A stretch of DNA of 64,000 nt, from assembly GCA_964640175.1 (NCBI GenBank), contig CAZXFW010000004.1, forward strand, positions 124,001 through 188,000, read 5' to 3'. Of this stretch, positions 46,241-55,162 are shown one piece after another. Position 1 is the first letter of the stretch, and each line of letters begins with the position of its first letter. The notes under the pieces were generated by a model. The model ran no database searches. It saw nothing but the letters and a program-made list of their open reading frames with translations, and had not been told where the DNA came from. The position numbers and the translations under genes were made by a program. This DNA comes from JACKDX01 sp964640175 (GTDB lineage: Bacteria; Myxococcota_A; Polyangia; Polyangiales; GCA-016699535).

Positions 46241-46270
46241 TGAAGGCCTGTACAGTTGTACAGGCCTTCA
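46241..46270. repeat. 30-bp perfect inverted repeat upstream of lhr
   Basis: Arms TGAAGGCCTGTACA (46241-46254) and TGTACAGGCCTTCA (46257-46270) pair exactly around a two-base centre. It starts 25 bases after the outer-membrane gene stop and ends immediately before an in-frame ATG (46271) and 21 bases before the preferred lhr ATG (46292). There is no following T-run. It may terminate, protect or regulate translation. Confidence 0.8.
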
Positions 46271-46291
46271 ATGTTTGCTAGGCCATCCTTT

Positions 46292-49200
46292 ATGAGCCTG
46301 GAGCTGTTCCATCCCGCTGTGGCTACGTGGTTTTCCCAAACGTTGGGCATGCCTACTGAGCCTCAGATCAAAGGTTGGCCTTCCATTAAAGGCGGCGCAC
46401 ACACATTAATTGCCGCGCCTACAGGCCATGGAAAAACACTGGCCGCTTTTTTAGCGTCCATCGATGCACTCGTTCAGCAATTCTGTACTGAAGGAGCCCT
46501 ACCTCCTACGACAACGGTGCTTTACGTCTCGCCACTGAAAGCATTGAGCAACGACATCGGACGTAACTTGCTTTTGCCTTTGGACGGCATTGGTCAGGTA
46601 CTTCAAACCATGGGTTATCCGTCGCTGCCGATCCGCACCGCGGTACGCACCGGCGATACTTCGGCAGCCGCGCGCCAAGCCATCCTTAAAAAACCACCAC
46701 ACATTCTGATCACAACCCCGGAATCGCTTTACATCCTGCTCAGCAGCGAAAAAGGTCGCCCTCTATTACGCACCATCCGTACCGTAATCATTGACGAGAT
46801 CCATGCTCTTCTCCCCGACAAGCGCGGCAGTCACTTGGCGCTTTCCCTGGAACGTCTGGATGCCTTGTGTGAACAACCACCTTTGCGTATTGGCTTGTCC
46901 GCCACTCAGAAACCTCTCGATGAAGTGGGTAGATTTCTAACCGGTCCCGATCGTGCATGCACCATCATCGACGCTGGCCATACACGTCTGCGTGACCTTA
47001 ACCTCGAAGTTCCGTCTTCACCGTTGGAATCCGTCATGGCAGGCGAAGTCTGGACAGAGGTCTACGATCGGTTGGTGGGGCTTATTTCCGAACATCGCAC
47101 GACGTTGGTATTCGTCAACACGCGACGCCTGGCTGAGCGACTGAGCCGTGCTTTATCGGAACGGCTGGGCGAAGCTTATGTGACTTCGCATCATGGAAGT
47201 CTCTCCAAAGAACTGCGGTTTAGCGCAGAGCAGCGCCTCAAAGAAGGCAAGCTCAAGGCGCTGGTCGCTACCGCTTCCCTTGAACTTGGCATTGACATCG
47301 GCGATGTCGATTTGGTGTGTCAAATCGGATCGCCACGATCCATTGCCGCATTTCTGCAACGCGTAGGCCGTTCTGGACACAGCCTACGAGGCACACCCAA
47401 AGGACGGCTTTTTCCGTTAAGTCGCGACGAACTTCATGAATGCACAGCATTGTTGGATGCCGTGCGACGAAATGAACTTGATCGCCTTGTTATTCCTCAG
47501 AAGCCTCTCGATATTTTAGCACAACAGATCGTCGCAACGGTGGCCAGCCAAGAGTGCACCGAAGACGAGCTATTCTCCATGGTGAAACGTAGCTATCCGT
47601 TTCATGGCCTCGATCGAAAAGTTTTTGATGATGTGGTGCACATGCTCGCGCTTGGTTTTAGCACGCAGCGCGGCCGACGCGGCGCACACCTACATCACGA
47701 CAAGGTCAACCGGCGTCTACGCCCCCGCCGAGGCAGCCGTCTTACGGCCATTACCTGCGGCGGCGCCATTCCTGACAATGCGGATTACGACGTGGTGCTG
47801 GAACCCAGCGATACTGTGATAGGCACTGTCAACGAAGACTTTGCTATTGAGAGTCTTCCCGGCAACATCTTCCAGCTAGGCAATACCTCTTGGCAGATCC
47901 TCCGCATTGAATCAAACAAGCTGCGCGTCAAAGACGCTCAAGGCAAGCCGCCCAACATGCCATTTTGGCTTGGTGAGGCCCCAGGACGCAGCACCGAGCT
48001 TTCTTTCGCAGTGTCCCGGTTGCGCCAACAAATTCAAACACTTCTAGGCGATCCTTTAAAAGGAACCCATGCCGCTCTCGAATGGCTCATTCAAGAGGTA
48101 GGCCTCGATGTGGCAGCTGCCAGGCAACTCGTCGACTACCTTGCCTGCAGCGTTGCCGCACTTGGGACTCTCCCGACTCAACACACATTGGTTGCAGAGC
48201 GCTTCTTCGACGAAGGAGGTAACCAACATGTCGTCATTCATTCACCTTATGGAGATCGCATCAACCGCGCATGGGGCCTTGCATTAAGAAAACGTTTTTG
48301 CAGATCGTTCAATTTTGAACTCCAAGCGGCAGCCACTGACGATGCCATCATTTTGTCTCTAGGCCCCACTCACAGCTTTCCGTTAGAAAACGTATTCCAC
48401 TTTTTGCATACAAACACAGCCAAAAACGTCCTTATTCAAGCCCTGCTCGATGCCCCCATGTTTGGCACCCGTTGGCGATGGAACGCCAGCCGTGCGTTGG
48501 CTGTGCCCCGGTTTCGTGGAGGCAAAAAAGTTCCCCCCCAACTTCAACGCATCATGGCAGAAGATTTAGTGGCCGTATGTTTTCCCGATCAACTTGCCTG
48601 TTTGGAAAACATTCAAGGCGAGCGCACCATCCCTGACCACCCGTTGGTCAATCAAACCATTGACGACTGTCTCACCGAAGCGATGGATCTCGCTGGATTA
48701 TTAATGGTCTTACACGGCATCGAAACCGGAAACATCCAATGCATCGCTAAAGACCTCACCGAGCCATCACCACTGGCGCTGGAGATTTTGGGAGCGCGTC
48801 CTTACGCCTTTTTAGACGATGCGCCTCTTGAAGAACGACGCACACGCGCCGTCAGCGCACGACGCTGGCTAAGCTTAGAAGATGCCATGCAAATCGGAGC
48901 ACTCGATGCCCAAGCGATTGCGCGAGTCAAAGAACAAGCATGGCCGATGCCACGGGATAGTGATGAGCTCCATGACGCATTGGTGCTGTGCGGCTATTGG
49001 ACACTCGAAGAAGGTCAGAACTATCAACCCTATTTCGACGATCTGGCACAACAAGGCCGCGCAAGCCAATTACAGCACAACCAACACACACTCTGGATTG
49101 CAGCCGAACGCTTGCATCATTGGCAGGCGGTCACACACATCGATACGTTAAACCCTCCTCTCGAAATCATAGATGACCGCCATGTGTTTTCTACGGAAGA

Positions 49201-50596
49201 CGCCGCTCGTGAGATTATCCGCAGCCGAATGGAAACCAGTGGACCCACCACGATCAGCGAACTCACTGCCTCGTGCGGTCTGGGCAAATCGCTGGTGCAT
49301 GGAGCATTAATCGCACTAGAAAGCGAGGGCTTCGTCATGCGTGGCCAGTTCCGTTCCGAGGGCCACGAGCAAGAGTGGTGTGAACGCAGGCTGCTTGCAC
49401 GTATTCATCAAGGAACACTTGAGCGCCTGCGACAGGACATTGAACCAGCCAGCCGCATCGAGTTTTTGGATTTTCTGACCCATTGGCAACACGTCAATCC
49501 AAGCACACGCATGCAAGGTATCGAAGGCCTTGCTGCTATCATTGAACAACTGGAAGGTTATGTAGCTCCAGCAGCAGCGTGGGAACGCGACATCTTTCCT
49601 GCTCGCATGGAAAACTACGATCCGAGCTGGCTTGAGACCTTGTGTCTGCATGGACGAGTAAGCTGGGCGCGCATTACCCCCTTTCGATCATCCCCAAGTA
49701 CTGGCCCTATCAAAACAACCCCTATCACGTTAACACGTCGTACAGAACTCATGAATTGGTATGCATGTCACGAGTCCACGTATCAACTCTCACCCGATGC
49801 ACAGCGTGTCTTAACCTTTCTGAAAGACCATGGCGCAAGTTTCTTTGCAGACATTCGCATTGGCACCGGCCTACTCCGCAGCCAAGTGGAAAATGCCTTG
49901 GCAGAACTGGTTTCTTGTGCCTTGCTGACAGCCGATAGTTTTAAAGGCCTGCGTGCGCTCCTGCTTCCGCAGCACAAACGGGATACCACCATACACATGG
50001 AACGCAGGCGCGCCTCGGGCAACAGTTTTCAAGAACTCATGCAGCAGGCAGGCCGTTGGTCTCTGCTCTCTTTTAATCCAACTGAAACGCCAGATCCTTC
50101 CATCGAGGCCAAAGCGCGCACTTTGCTACGCCGTTATGGCATCGTATTCCGTGCTTTGCTCGAACGTGAAAATAATTTACCTCCATGGCGTGAACTGCTC
50201 TACCTATACCGTCGCTTAGAAGCACGTGGCAATATTCGTGCAGGTCGGTTTGTCAGTGGGTTTACAGGGGAACAATTTGCCCTACCCGAGGCAGTCGCCA
50301 TGTTACGCAAGCATCGAAAGGAAAAACCTAGCGGCAATCATCTCTCTTTAGCTGCAGCCGATCCCCTAAACCTTCTGGGTGTATTAGATCATCAATCCCG
50401 ACTAAATACGGCTTTGCCCAATCGCTTTTTACTCAAAGACGGCATCACCATTGCCATGCTCCAAACGGGAGAAGTCACATGGCTCAGCGATGTGCCTGAA
50501 CGCATGCGTTGGTCCCTCCATAACGCTCTAGTACGCACCCGAGGGCAAGCCTACTGCGTTACAGGACAGCAATCACCATCTACACATGGAGGCTGA
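46292..50596 (+). CDS. lhr: Large helicase-related protein Lhr
   Basis: About 1434 residues, close to full-length Lhr. The helicase core has APTGHGKT (Walker A), LYVSPLKALSNDI, TPESLYILL, VIIDEIHAL (DEIH), LSATQ and VGRSGH, followed by winged-helix and beta-barrel regions and the long C-terminal Lhr extension with PRFRGGKKVPPQLQRI. It is a superfamily 2 helicase linked to DNA repair. The FHPAVATWF opening fits ATG 46292; ATG 46271 is also in frame. The last 46 bases overlap a convergent lipoprotein gene. Confidence 0.95.
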   Translation: MSLELFHPAVATWFSQTLGMPTEPQIKGWPSIKGGAHTLIAAPTGHGKTLAAFLASIDALVQQFCTEGALPPTTTVLYVSPLKALSNDIGRNLLLPLDGIGQVLQTMGYPSLPIRTAVRTGDTSAAARQAILKKPPHILITTPESLYILLSSEKGRPLLRTIRTVIIDEIHALLPDKRGSHLALSLERLDALCEQPPLRIGLSATQKPLDEVGRFLTGPDRACTIIDAGHTRLRDLNLEVPSSPLESVMAGEVWTEVYDRLVGLISEHRTTLVFVNTRRLAERLSRALSERLGEAYVTSHHGSLSKELRFSAEQRLKEGKLKALVATASLELGIDIGDVDLVCQIGSPRSIAAFLQRVGRSGHSLRGTPKGRLFPLSRDELHECTALLDAVRRNELDRLVIPQKPLDILAQQIVATVASQECTEDELFSMVKRSYPFHGLDRKVFDDVVHMLALGFSTQRGRRGAHLHHDKVNRRLRPRRGSRLTAITCGGAIPDNADYDVVLEPSDTVIGTVNEDFAIESLPGNIFQLGNTSWQILRIESNKLRVKDAQGKPPNMPFWLGEAPGRSTELSFAVSRLRQQIQTLLGDPLKGTHAALEWLIQEVGLDVAAARQLVDYLACSVAALGTLPTQHTLVAERFFDEGGNQHVVIHSPYGDRINRAWGLALRKRFCRSFNFELQAAATDDAIILSLGPTHSFPLENVFHFLHTNTAKNVLIQALLDAPMFGTRWRWNASRALAVPRFRGGKKVPPQLQRIMAEDLVAVCFPDQLACLENIQGERTIPDHPLVNQTIDDCLTEAMDLAGLLMVLHGIETGNIQCIAKDLTEPSPLALEILGARPYAFLDDAPLEERRTRAVSARRWLSLEDAMQIGALDAQAIARVKEQAWPMPRDSDELHDALVLCGYWTLEEGQNYQPYFDDLAQQGRASQLQHNQHTLWIAAERLHHWQAVTHIDTLNPPLEIIDDRHVFSTEDAAREIIRSRMETSGPTTISELTASCGLGKSLVHGALIALESEGFVMRGQFRSEGHEQEWCERRLLARIHQGTLERLRQDIEPASRIEFLDFLTHWQHVNPSTRMQGIEGLAAIIEQLEGYVAPAAAWERDIFPARMENYDPSWLETLCLHGRVSWARITPFRSSPSTGPIKTTPITLTRRTELMNWYACHESTYQLSPDAQRVLTFLKDHGASFFADIRIGTGLLRSQVENALAELVSCALLTADSFKGLRALLLPQHKRDTTIHMERRRASGNSFQELMQQAGRWSLLSFNPTETPDPSIEAKARTLLRRYGIVFRALLERENNLPPWRELLYLYRRLEARGNIRAGRFVSGFTGEQFALPEAVAMLRKHRKEKPSGNHLSLAAADPLNLLGVLDHQSRLNTALPNRFLLKDGITIAMLQTGEVTWLSDVPERMRWSLHNALVRTRGQAYCVTGQQSPSTHGG

Positions 50597-50832
50597 TAAC
50601 ACTGCCTTGTACTCTCACAGCAGCCAGCACCACCACCAGGCTCCTCGCAGATCTCAACTTGGGCGGGCGTGCAAAAGGCACCTCCGTCTTCCGAAGCATC
50701 ATCTGACGTATCGTTTTCTACATCGCTACCGACATCGTGATGATGTCCTGAGTCTGGATGAGCGTGAGAATCATCGTCATCACACGCGGCTAATCCCAAA
50801 CACATCATTAGTATCACTGAATACTCTTTCAT
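50551..50832 (-). CDS. Small lipoprotein with Asp/His-rich and Cys-rich parts
   Basis: About 93 residues from ATG 50832, with lipobox LAAC. The mature protein starts with an Asp/His-rich stretch (DDDDSHAHPDSGHHHD) and ends with a Cys-rich segment (CTPAQVEICEE; GCCESTRQCYQPPC; DCCPVTQ). The His-Asp run could bind metal. Its end overlaps lhr on the other strand by 46 bases. Function unknown. Confidence 0.7.
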   Translation of the reverse strand: MKEYSVILMMCLGLAACDDDDSHAHPDSGHHHDVGSDVENDTSDDASEDGGAFCTPAQVEICEEPGGGAGCCESTRQCYQPPCVDGDCCPVTQ

Positions 50833-50883
50833 AACACACTTCTTGCTCCCGAATTTAAGCTGCACATAGGATATCAGCAGCCA

Positions 50884-51765
50884 TTAATTTTCGCTACAGT
50901 CTACCGAAGAAACATCAAAAAGCCGATCTGAATCACGCACCACTTCGACTGAAATCCGTGATTTGTAATCGTCTTCACCGGGAATTTTATCTCGTATCAC
51001 CGAATTGACCTTATAACGTGCTTCGAGCCGCACGCTTAGCGGAATGGTTTCCAATGCATCGTGTGTTTGGAAGCTCGCAATCGCTTTTGCTGTGGAAGGA
51101 AGTGCATCAAGCGTTTCCCAATTCCGCATGAGCCCTTCTTGCACTTGCATTTGCGCCGACAGTGTTCGTACGGTGACAAAATCACTGAACGCTCCTGTCT
51201 GGGGTGGCGTAATAAGACCACTGACATGAACCACGCTTGGATCACCGTCCTGGCCTTGGTCGAAGCTTACTCCCAGATCTGGCTCCGGATTAAAAGCACT
51301 AAACCGCACTGTGCTTAGCCCTGTAAGCCCTTGTAACGAGAGACTATAGTCATCCGCTGTCGCCCAACTGTGCGGCGCATACCATGATCGTGATACATAA
51401 TGCACTGTACATGCATCGTTTTCATCGAGGTGAAGAGGATCAAGTACCAATCGATAAGCAGCATCATTGCTACCTATGGGTTTTAAAAAGAGCTCCCATG
51501 ACGTAATCGGTGGAAATTCCTCTGAATCGCATCGGAGATTTTCCAAGGTGACATATACCTGAAATGTCCTGTCGCAAACCGTATCGACGACCGGGACTAT
51601 CACCTGCATCCGCACATACTCTGGCCAATTGGTTACATGCGCGTCTGTGTAAGCCCCTGACTGATGTTCAACATCATCACCGGACGGATCTGCTGCACCT
51701 AAGCAGCCACCCCATCCTGCTGCCAAAGCCCCTATAACTACATTTCTGAAAAAATACCGTCGCAC
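50884..51765 (-). CDS. Lipoprotein of unknown function
   Basis: A 293-aa protein from a GTG start. A lipoprotein signal ends at WGGC (about residue 21). The mature part looks like beta-rich domains with scattered cysteines (VDTVCDRTFQVYVTLENLRC) and an acidic C-terminus. No family recognised. It shares direction with the small lipoprotein downstream, 51 bases away, and is preceded by the long non-coding region. Confidence 0.75.
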   Translation of the reverse strand: MRRYFFRNVVIGALAAGWGGCLGAADPSGDDVEHQSGAYTDAHVTNWPEYVRMQVIVPVVDTVCDRTFQVYVTLENLRCDSEEFPPITSWELFLKPIGSNDAAYRLVLDPLHLDENDACTVHYVSRSWYAPHSWATADDYSLSLQGLTGLSTVRFSAFNPEPDLGVSFDQGQDGDPSVVHVSGLITPPQTGAFSDFVTVRTLSAQMQVQEGLMRNWETLDALPSTAKAIASFQTHDALETIPLSVRLEARYKVNSVIRDKIPGEDDYKSRISVEVVRDSDRLFDVSSVDCSEN

Positions 51766-52045
51766 GTTAGTAACCCTAGCACTGGCTCTTATCAGAGCCG
51801 TGTACGTTGCAAAAATTTTACTCTACGTATTGACTCATGGAGCGATACCTTAAGTAAGCCTAAGATAAACGTACTAAACCAGATGCGTGACATCTGCATT
51901 TCCATTCGATTGCCTTAGCATGGCTTGGTACAGAAGCAATCAACATGCCAGCACAGTCGCTATGGCACCACCTGTGAAATTCAATTTAAAAAATAATAAA
52001 ATCAGTATTTTACATTGTTGATTCAACTGACACCTATCCAGAGAA

Positions 52046-52172
52046 ACCCTGTCAGACTGGGTATCACTCAGCCCCTGGGGTCTAAAGTGGCTTAAGAAGG
52101 CCTCTGTGGGGTTTTGAGCGCCTGCTCCAGATAGTCACGCACACTCCATAGAGTGTCCTGCTGATTGCAGGA
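52046..52172 (+). ncRNA. Candidate structured RNA: cluster of short stem-loops
   Basis: Several stems crowd this part of the gap. ACCC-x-GTC / GAC-x-GGGT spans 52046-52062, CTGGGT/ACTCAG spans 52057-52071 (an alternative to the first), ACACTC/GAGTGT is at 52141-52156 with a four-base loop, and TCCTGC/GCAGGA is at 52156-52172 with a five-base loop. An AT-rich stretch precedes it. I do not recognise tmRNA, RNase P, SRP or 6S RNA signatures. The strand and ends are guesses. Confidence 0.25.
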
Positions 52173-52232
52173 GAACGATGTGAAATCCAATTATCAACAA
52201 TACGACATCTCATAGAAATTTCGTTTCTTTTG

Positions 52233-52248
52233 TGGCACTGAGCACGCA
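52233..52248 (+). promoter_or_regulatory. Possible sigma-54 promoter of the alcohol dehydrogenase gene
   Basis: TGGCAC (52233-52238) is a perfect -24 box. At the correct spacing the -12 box reads ACGCA, which keeps the essential GC but not the TT. Transcription would begin near 52258, giving a leader of about 115 bases to the ATG at 52374. Confidence 0.35.
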
Positions 52249-52373
52249 AAATGCATTTGGCGAGATCTGCAGAGCATCACCATCTCACGTCAGAGCGATG
52301 GGGAGTTGAAGCGGTATTTCGAATCGGTATAAAAGGATTTGACGTTCGCGTCGAATGAGCAGAAGCTTTCACT

Positions 52374-53528
52374 ATGAGCTTAGCAGTCTGGAACTTTCCT
52401 ACGAAAATTTTGTTTGGCGAAGGCGCCATGGATGAGGTTGGACGAGAAGCCAAGCGACTTGGTGGAACCCATGCTCTATTGATTACCGATGCGGGCGTCG
52501 CTGCCACAGGCATCGTGGATGCCGTAGGCAAGGCACTCAAACAAATCGAAATTTCGTACAGCACCTTTGAAGGAGTCAGTACGAATCCGACAGAAGCTCA
52601 AGCACGTAAAGGTACCGAAGCGTTCGTAGGTGCAAAGTCAGATATCATCATCGCTGTCGGAGGCGGCAGTGTGATCGATGTTGGAAAGCTTGTACGCCTT
52701 TTGGCCGTACACAGCGGACCTCTAGCAGATTACGATGATTCCAAAGGAGGAAGTGACAAAATCACAGAGACCATGGCTCCTTTGATCGCGATACCGACCA
52801 CCGCAGGAACAGGCAGCGAAGTTGGCCGAAGTGCTGTAGCGACACTTGCCGCAACTAACGCAAAAACAGTCTTTTTTTCGCCTCATTTGATTCCAAACGT
52901 GGCGATTCTCGATCCCACGCTTACCACTTCACTGCCTGCAAAAGCCACTGCGGCCACGGGGTTTGATGCGCTTACACACAACATCGAGGCCTATTGTGCT
53001 AAGGGCGATCATCCTATGGCCGATGGGATTGCGCTTGCAGCCATCGAACTCATTACGAATTACTTAGAAACCGCCGTACAAGAAGGTGACAACCTTGAAG
53101 CCCGAGGAGCCATGCAAAAAGCAGCCATGATGGGTGCGGTGGCCTTTCAAAAAGGCCTTGGAGCATGCCATGCACTCGCCAATCCACTGTCTGCTGAATA
53201 CGACATCCACCATGGCACTGCGAATGCCATTTGCCTTCCTGCTGTGCTCGACTTTAATCGCAAAGTCATCCCCGCACGCATTGCCCGCATTGCCCGTATC
53301 CTTGGTGCGCGAGGCGAAAGCGAAGAGACGCTTGCATTTGAGTGCTCAGGGGCAATTCGAAAACTCCGAAAATCCATAGGTCTACCTGAAGGCCTTAAGG
53401 AAGCAGGGGTTGACGAATCGGCGATTGATAGACTTGCTGAACTTGCATTTGCCGACTCAAGCCATCGCGCCAATCCTCGAAGCTGCACAGCCGACGATCT
53501 TAAAGCGCTGTACCAAGCCTCGCTATAA
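52374..53528 (+). CDS. Iron-containing (group III) alcohol dehydrogenase
   Basis: A 384-aa enzyme with the NAD-binding GGGSVIDVGK (about 98-107), IPTTAGTGSEVGRSAV, and metal ligands in GFDALTHNIEAY, GACHALANPLSAEYDIHHG. It interconverts alcohols or diols and aldehydes with NAD(P). The substrate cannot be read from sequence. It stands alone behind the long non-coding region and a possible sigma-54 promoter. Confidence 0.93.
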   Translation: MSLAVWNFPTKILFGEGAMDEVGREAKRLGGTHALLITDAGVAATGIVDAVGKALKQIEISYSTFEGVSTNPTEAQARKGTEAFVGAKSDIIIAVGGGSVIDVGKLVRLLAVHSGPLADYDDSKGGSDKITETMAPLIAIPTTAGTGSEVGRSAVATLAATNAKTVFFSPHLIPNVAILDPTLTTSLPAKATAATGFDALTHNIEAYCAKGDHPMADGIALAAIELITNYLETAVQEGDNLEARGAMQKAAMMGAVAFQKGLGACHALANPLSAEYDIHHGTANAICLPAVLDFNRKVIPARIARIARILGARGESEETLAFECSGAIRKLRKSIGLPEGLKEAGVDESAIDRLAELAFADSSHRANPRSCTADDLKALYQASL

Positions 53529-53582
53529 CAAACCATCGACCCCACTCACTCGCCATGCCATATCAACATGGCAACGGCATCG

Positions 53583-53951
53583 TCACTCGACCTTGGTAGC
53601 ATTCTCTTTGGATGCCGAAACCACTGCTTTGCGGTGCCGAATGCGCTCGTAATCTGCCAACTCATTAAGCAATTCCAATCCTTGGGGTCCTTCCAACACT
53701 TTCTTGAGGCGCTCTGGCGCTGCAATGGTTACGGGAATGAGTTTTGAACCACTCAGCAAATCCACGGTCACCCCCAGGGCTTGGGCTAAGCTCCGCACCT
53801 GATTGATCCCTGGATCTGCAACCTGCCCTGCTTCCAATCGAGCAACAGTGCGCGGCGACATGCTGACCAATGCTGCAAGCTCAGGTTGAGTAAGACCACG
53901 AACTTTGCGCAATGTACGTAGATTGCTCGCAATGACTGTTTTTGCTATCAT
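53583..53951 (-). CDS. XRE-family helix-turn-helix regulator
   Basis: From ATG 53951, 122 residues; AGGAG nine bases upstream supports this start over the longer frame to 54005. The N-terminal HTH reads LRTLRKVRGLTQPELAALVS, then SPRTVARLEAGQ. The C-terminal part (about 70-122) is helical and may dimerise. It is divergent from the DUF721 gene with about 95 bases between, and may repress itself or that gene. Confidence 0.88.
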   Translation of the reverse strand: MIAKTVIASNLRTLRKVRGLTQPELAALVSMSPRTVARLEAGQVADPGINQVRSLAQALGVTVDLLSGSKLIPVTIAAPERLKKVLEGPQGLELLNELADYERIRHRKAVVSASKENATKVE

Positions 53952-54045
53952 ATTCTGCCACTCCTGGCATGCATCAGAGCAAAACGTGCCTGTACAGTCA
54001 AGCAAGCCGACGCCTTTTTTTGGCGAAACGTGCTAAACTTTTTCG

Positions 54046-54405
54046 ATGGCAGTCTCCAAGCCTTTCAAACGAACTCGTGGCCAAGGGGCTTTTATAGGAG
54101 AGCTATTACGAGCCACGAAGTTTGGTCCGCCCGGTCTGCCAGAGCCACGCATTTTTCATTGGTGGATTTACAAGCTCCCGAAGCGTGTCAACCAACATGC
54201 ATGGCCCGCCCGCTACTACAAAGGCACATTAACCGTCCATACCAAGACAGCAGCCATCGCCAGTGATCTTCACTACATGCGCGATGATTTGCTTGCTTCT
54301 GCCAAGCAACATCTCCCTGCAGCACTTGTGCAGGATATCAAGTTCAGACAGGGACAACCCCTGGACGCCAAACTTTACTCTTTAGCTGACGAACAAACGT
54401 CTTAA
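54046..54405 (+). CDS. DUF721 (DciA-like) protein
   Basis: A 119-aa protein with a central domain (about 50-110) matching DUF721: YKGTLTVHTKTAAIASDLHY and LVQDIKFRQGQP. In bacteria lacking DnaC, DciA with this domain loads replicative helicase DnaB; smaller DUF721 proteins are uncharacterised. The typical N-terminal helix is short here. The last 62 bases overlap trpA on the opposite strand. Confidence 0.7.
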   Translation: MAVSKPFKRTRGQGAFIGELLRATKFGPPGLPEPRIFHWWIYKLPKRVNQHAWPARYYKGTLTVHTKTAAIASDLHYMRDDLLASAKQHLPAALVQDIKFRQGQPLDAKLYSLADEQTS

Positions 54406-55162
54406 CGGCGTGGATGCCAGCCTCTGGATCTCGAGCTTGCTCCATCAAGCTAACGATAGCGCTGCCTACGACGACTCCTTGAGCTTGCTTTGCCACAGTG
54501 GCAACATCTTCAGGAGTTTTGATCCCAAAGCCCACAGCTACAGGCATCTGCGTGCTCTTGGCAATCTCAGAAGCATGCCTGGACGCTTCTTTTAAGTCGA
54601 CAGCATGGGTGCCTGTCACCCCAGTCACAGACACATAATACAAAAAACCATTCCCCAGCCGACTGGCAGCCTCGATGCGTTCCTTGGTGCTTGTTGGAGC
54701 TACCAACGGAATGTAGGCAAGCTGATGCTGCACCACCAACGCCGGAAATGAGTCGCCTGCATCCGGAGGAAGATCTACCACCAGAAAACCATCCACTCCT
54801 GCTGTGTTTGCATCCTCAATCACACGATCCACTCCATATACAAAAAGTGGATTGTAGTACCCAAACAACAAAATCGGCGTGGTCACGCTTTTTCGCGCTT
54901 GACGTACAACATCCAAGACCTTTCGAAGCGTTGTGCCCGATGCCAATGATCGCTCACTCGCTCGCTGAATGATCACACCATCGGCTGTGGGGTCGCTAAA
55001 AGGAACTCCTAGTTCGATGACATCCGCGCCTGCCTCACTTACCGCATGAATAAGCTTTAATGTTGTAGGCAAATCAGGATCACCCGCACATAGATAGACA
55101 ACCAACGCAGCACGCTGCTCGGCATTTGCGTGATCAAATACGTCTCGAATACGTGTCTTCAT
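54344..55162 (-). CDS. trpA: Tryptophan synthase alpha chain
   Basis: A 272-aa TIM-barrel subunit that cleaves indole-3-glycerol phosphate to indole, which channels to TrpB. DVIELGVPFSDPTADGVIIQ holds the catalytic Glu, and PILLFGYYNPLF and GFGIKTPEDV are family blocks. Overlaps trpB by four bases (ATGA). Confidence 0.97.
   Translation of the reverse strand: MKTRIRDVFDHANAEQRAALVVYLCAGDPDLPTTLKLIHAVSEAGADVIELGVPFSDPTADGVIIQRASERSLASGTTLRKVLDVVRQARKSVTTPILLFGYYNPLFVYGVDRVIEDANTAGVDGFLVVDLPPDAGDSFPALVVQHQLAYIPLVAPTSTKERIEAASRLGNGFLYYVSVTGVTGTHAVDLKEASRHASEIAKSTQMPVAVGFGIKTPEDVATVAKQAQGVVVGSAIVSLMEQARDPEAGIHAVKTFVRQLKSKVWRPGVVPV

Larger units (their letters stand above)
51766..52373. other. 608-bp non-coding region, the only one over 300 bp in the window
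   Basis: No convincing gene lies here. It contains a 6-bp stem GGCTCT/AGAGCC (51784-51799), a 6-bp stem CAGATG/CATCTG (51880-51896), an AT-rich block (about 51980-52012), a cluster of short hairpins (about 52046-52172) and a possible sigma-54 promoter (52233-52248). A 35-codon frame at 52251-52358 lacks a ribosome binding site. It lies between divergent genes, so promoters for both are expected. Confidence 0.7.

Noticed and set aside
52251..52358. 35-codon frame in the long non-coding region
   Set aside because: No Shine-Dalgarno, no recognisable sequence, and it overlaps the expected promoter/leader of the alcohol dehydrogenase gene.
53952..54005. Longer N-terminus of the XRE regulator with Cys pairs
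   Set aside because: The internal ATG 53951 has a good Shine-Dalgarno and the HTH begins right after it; the Cys-containing extension is probably untranslated.
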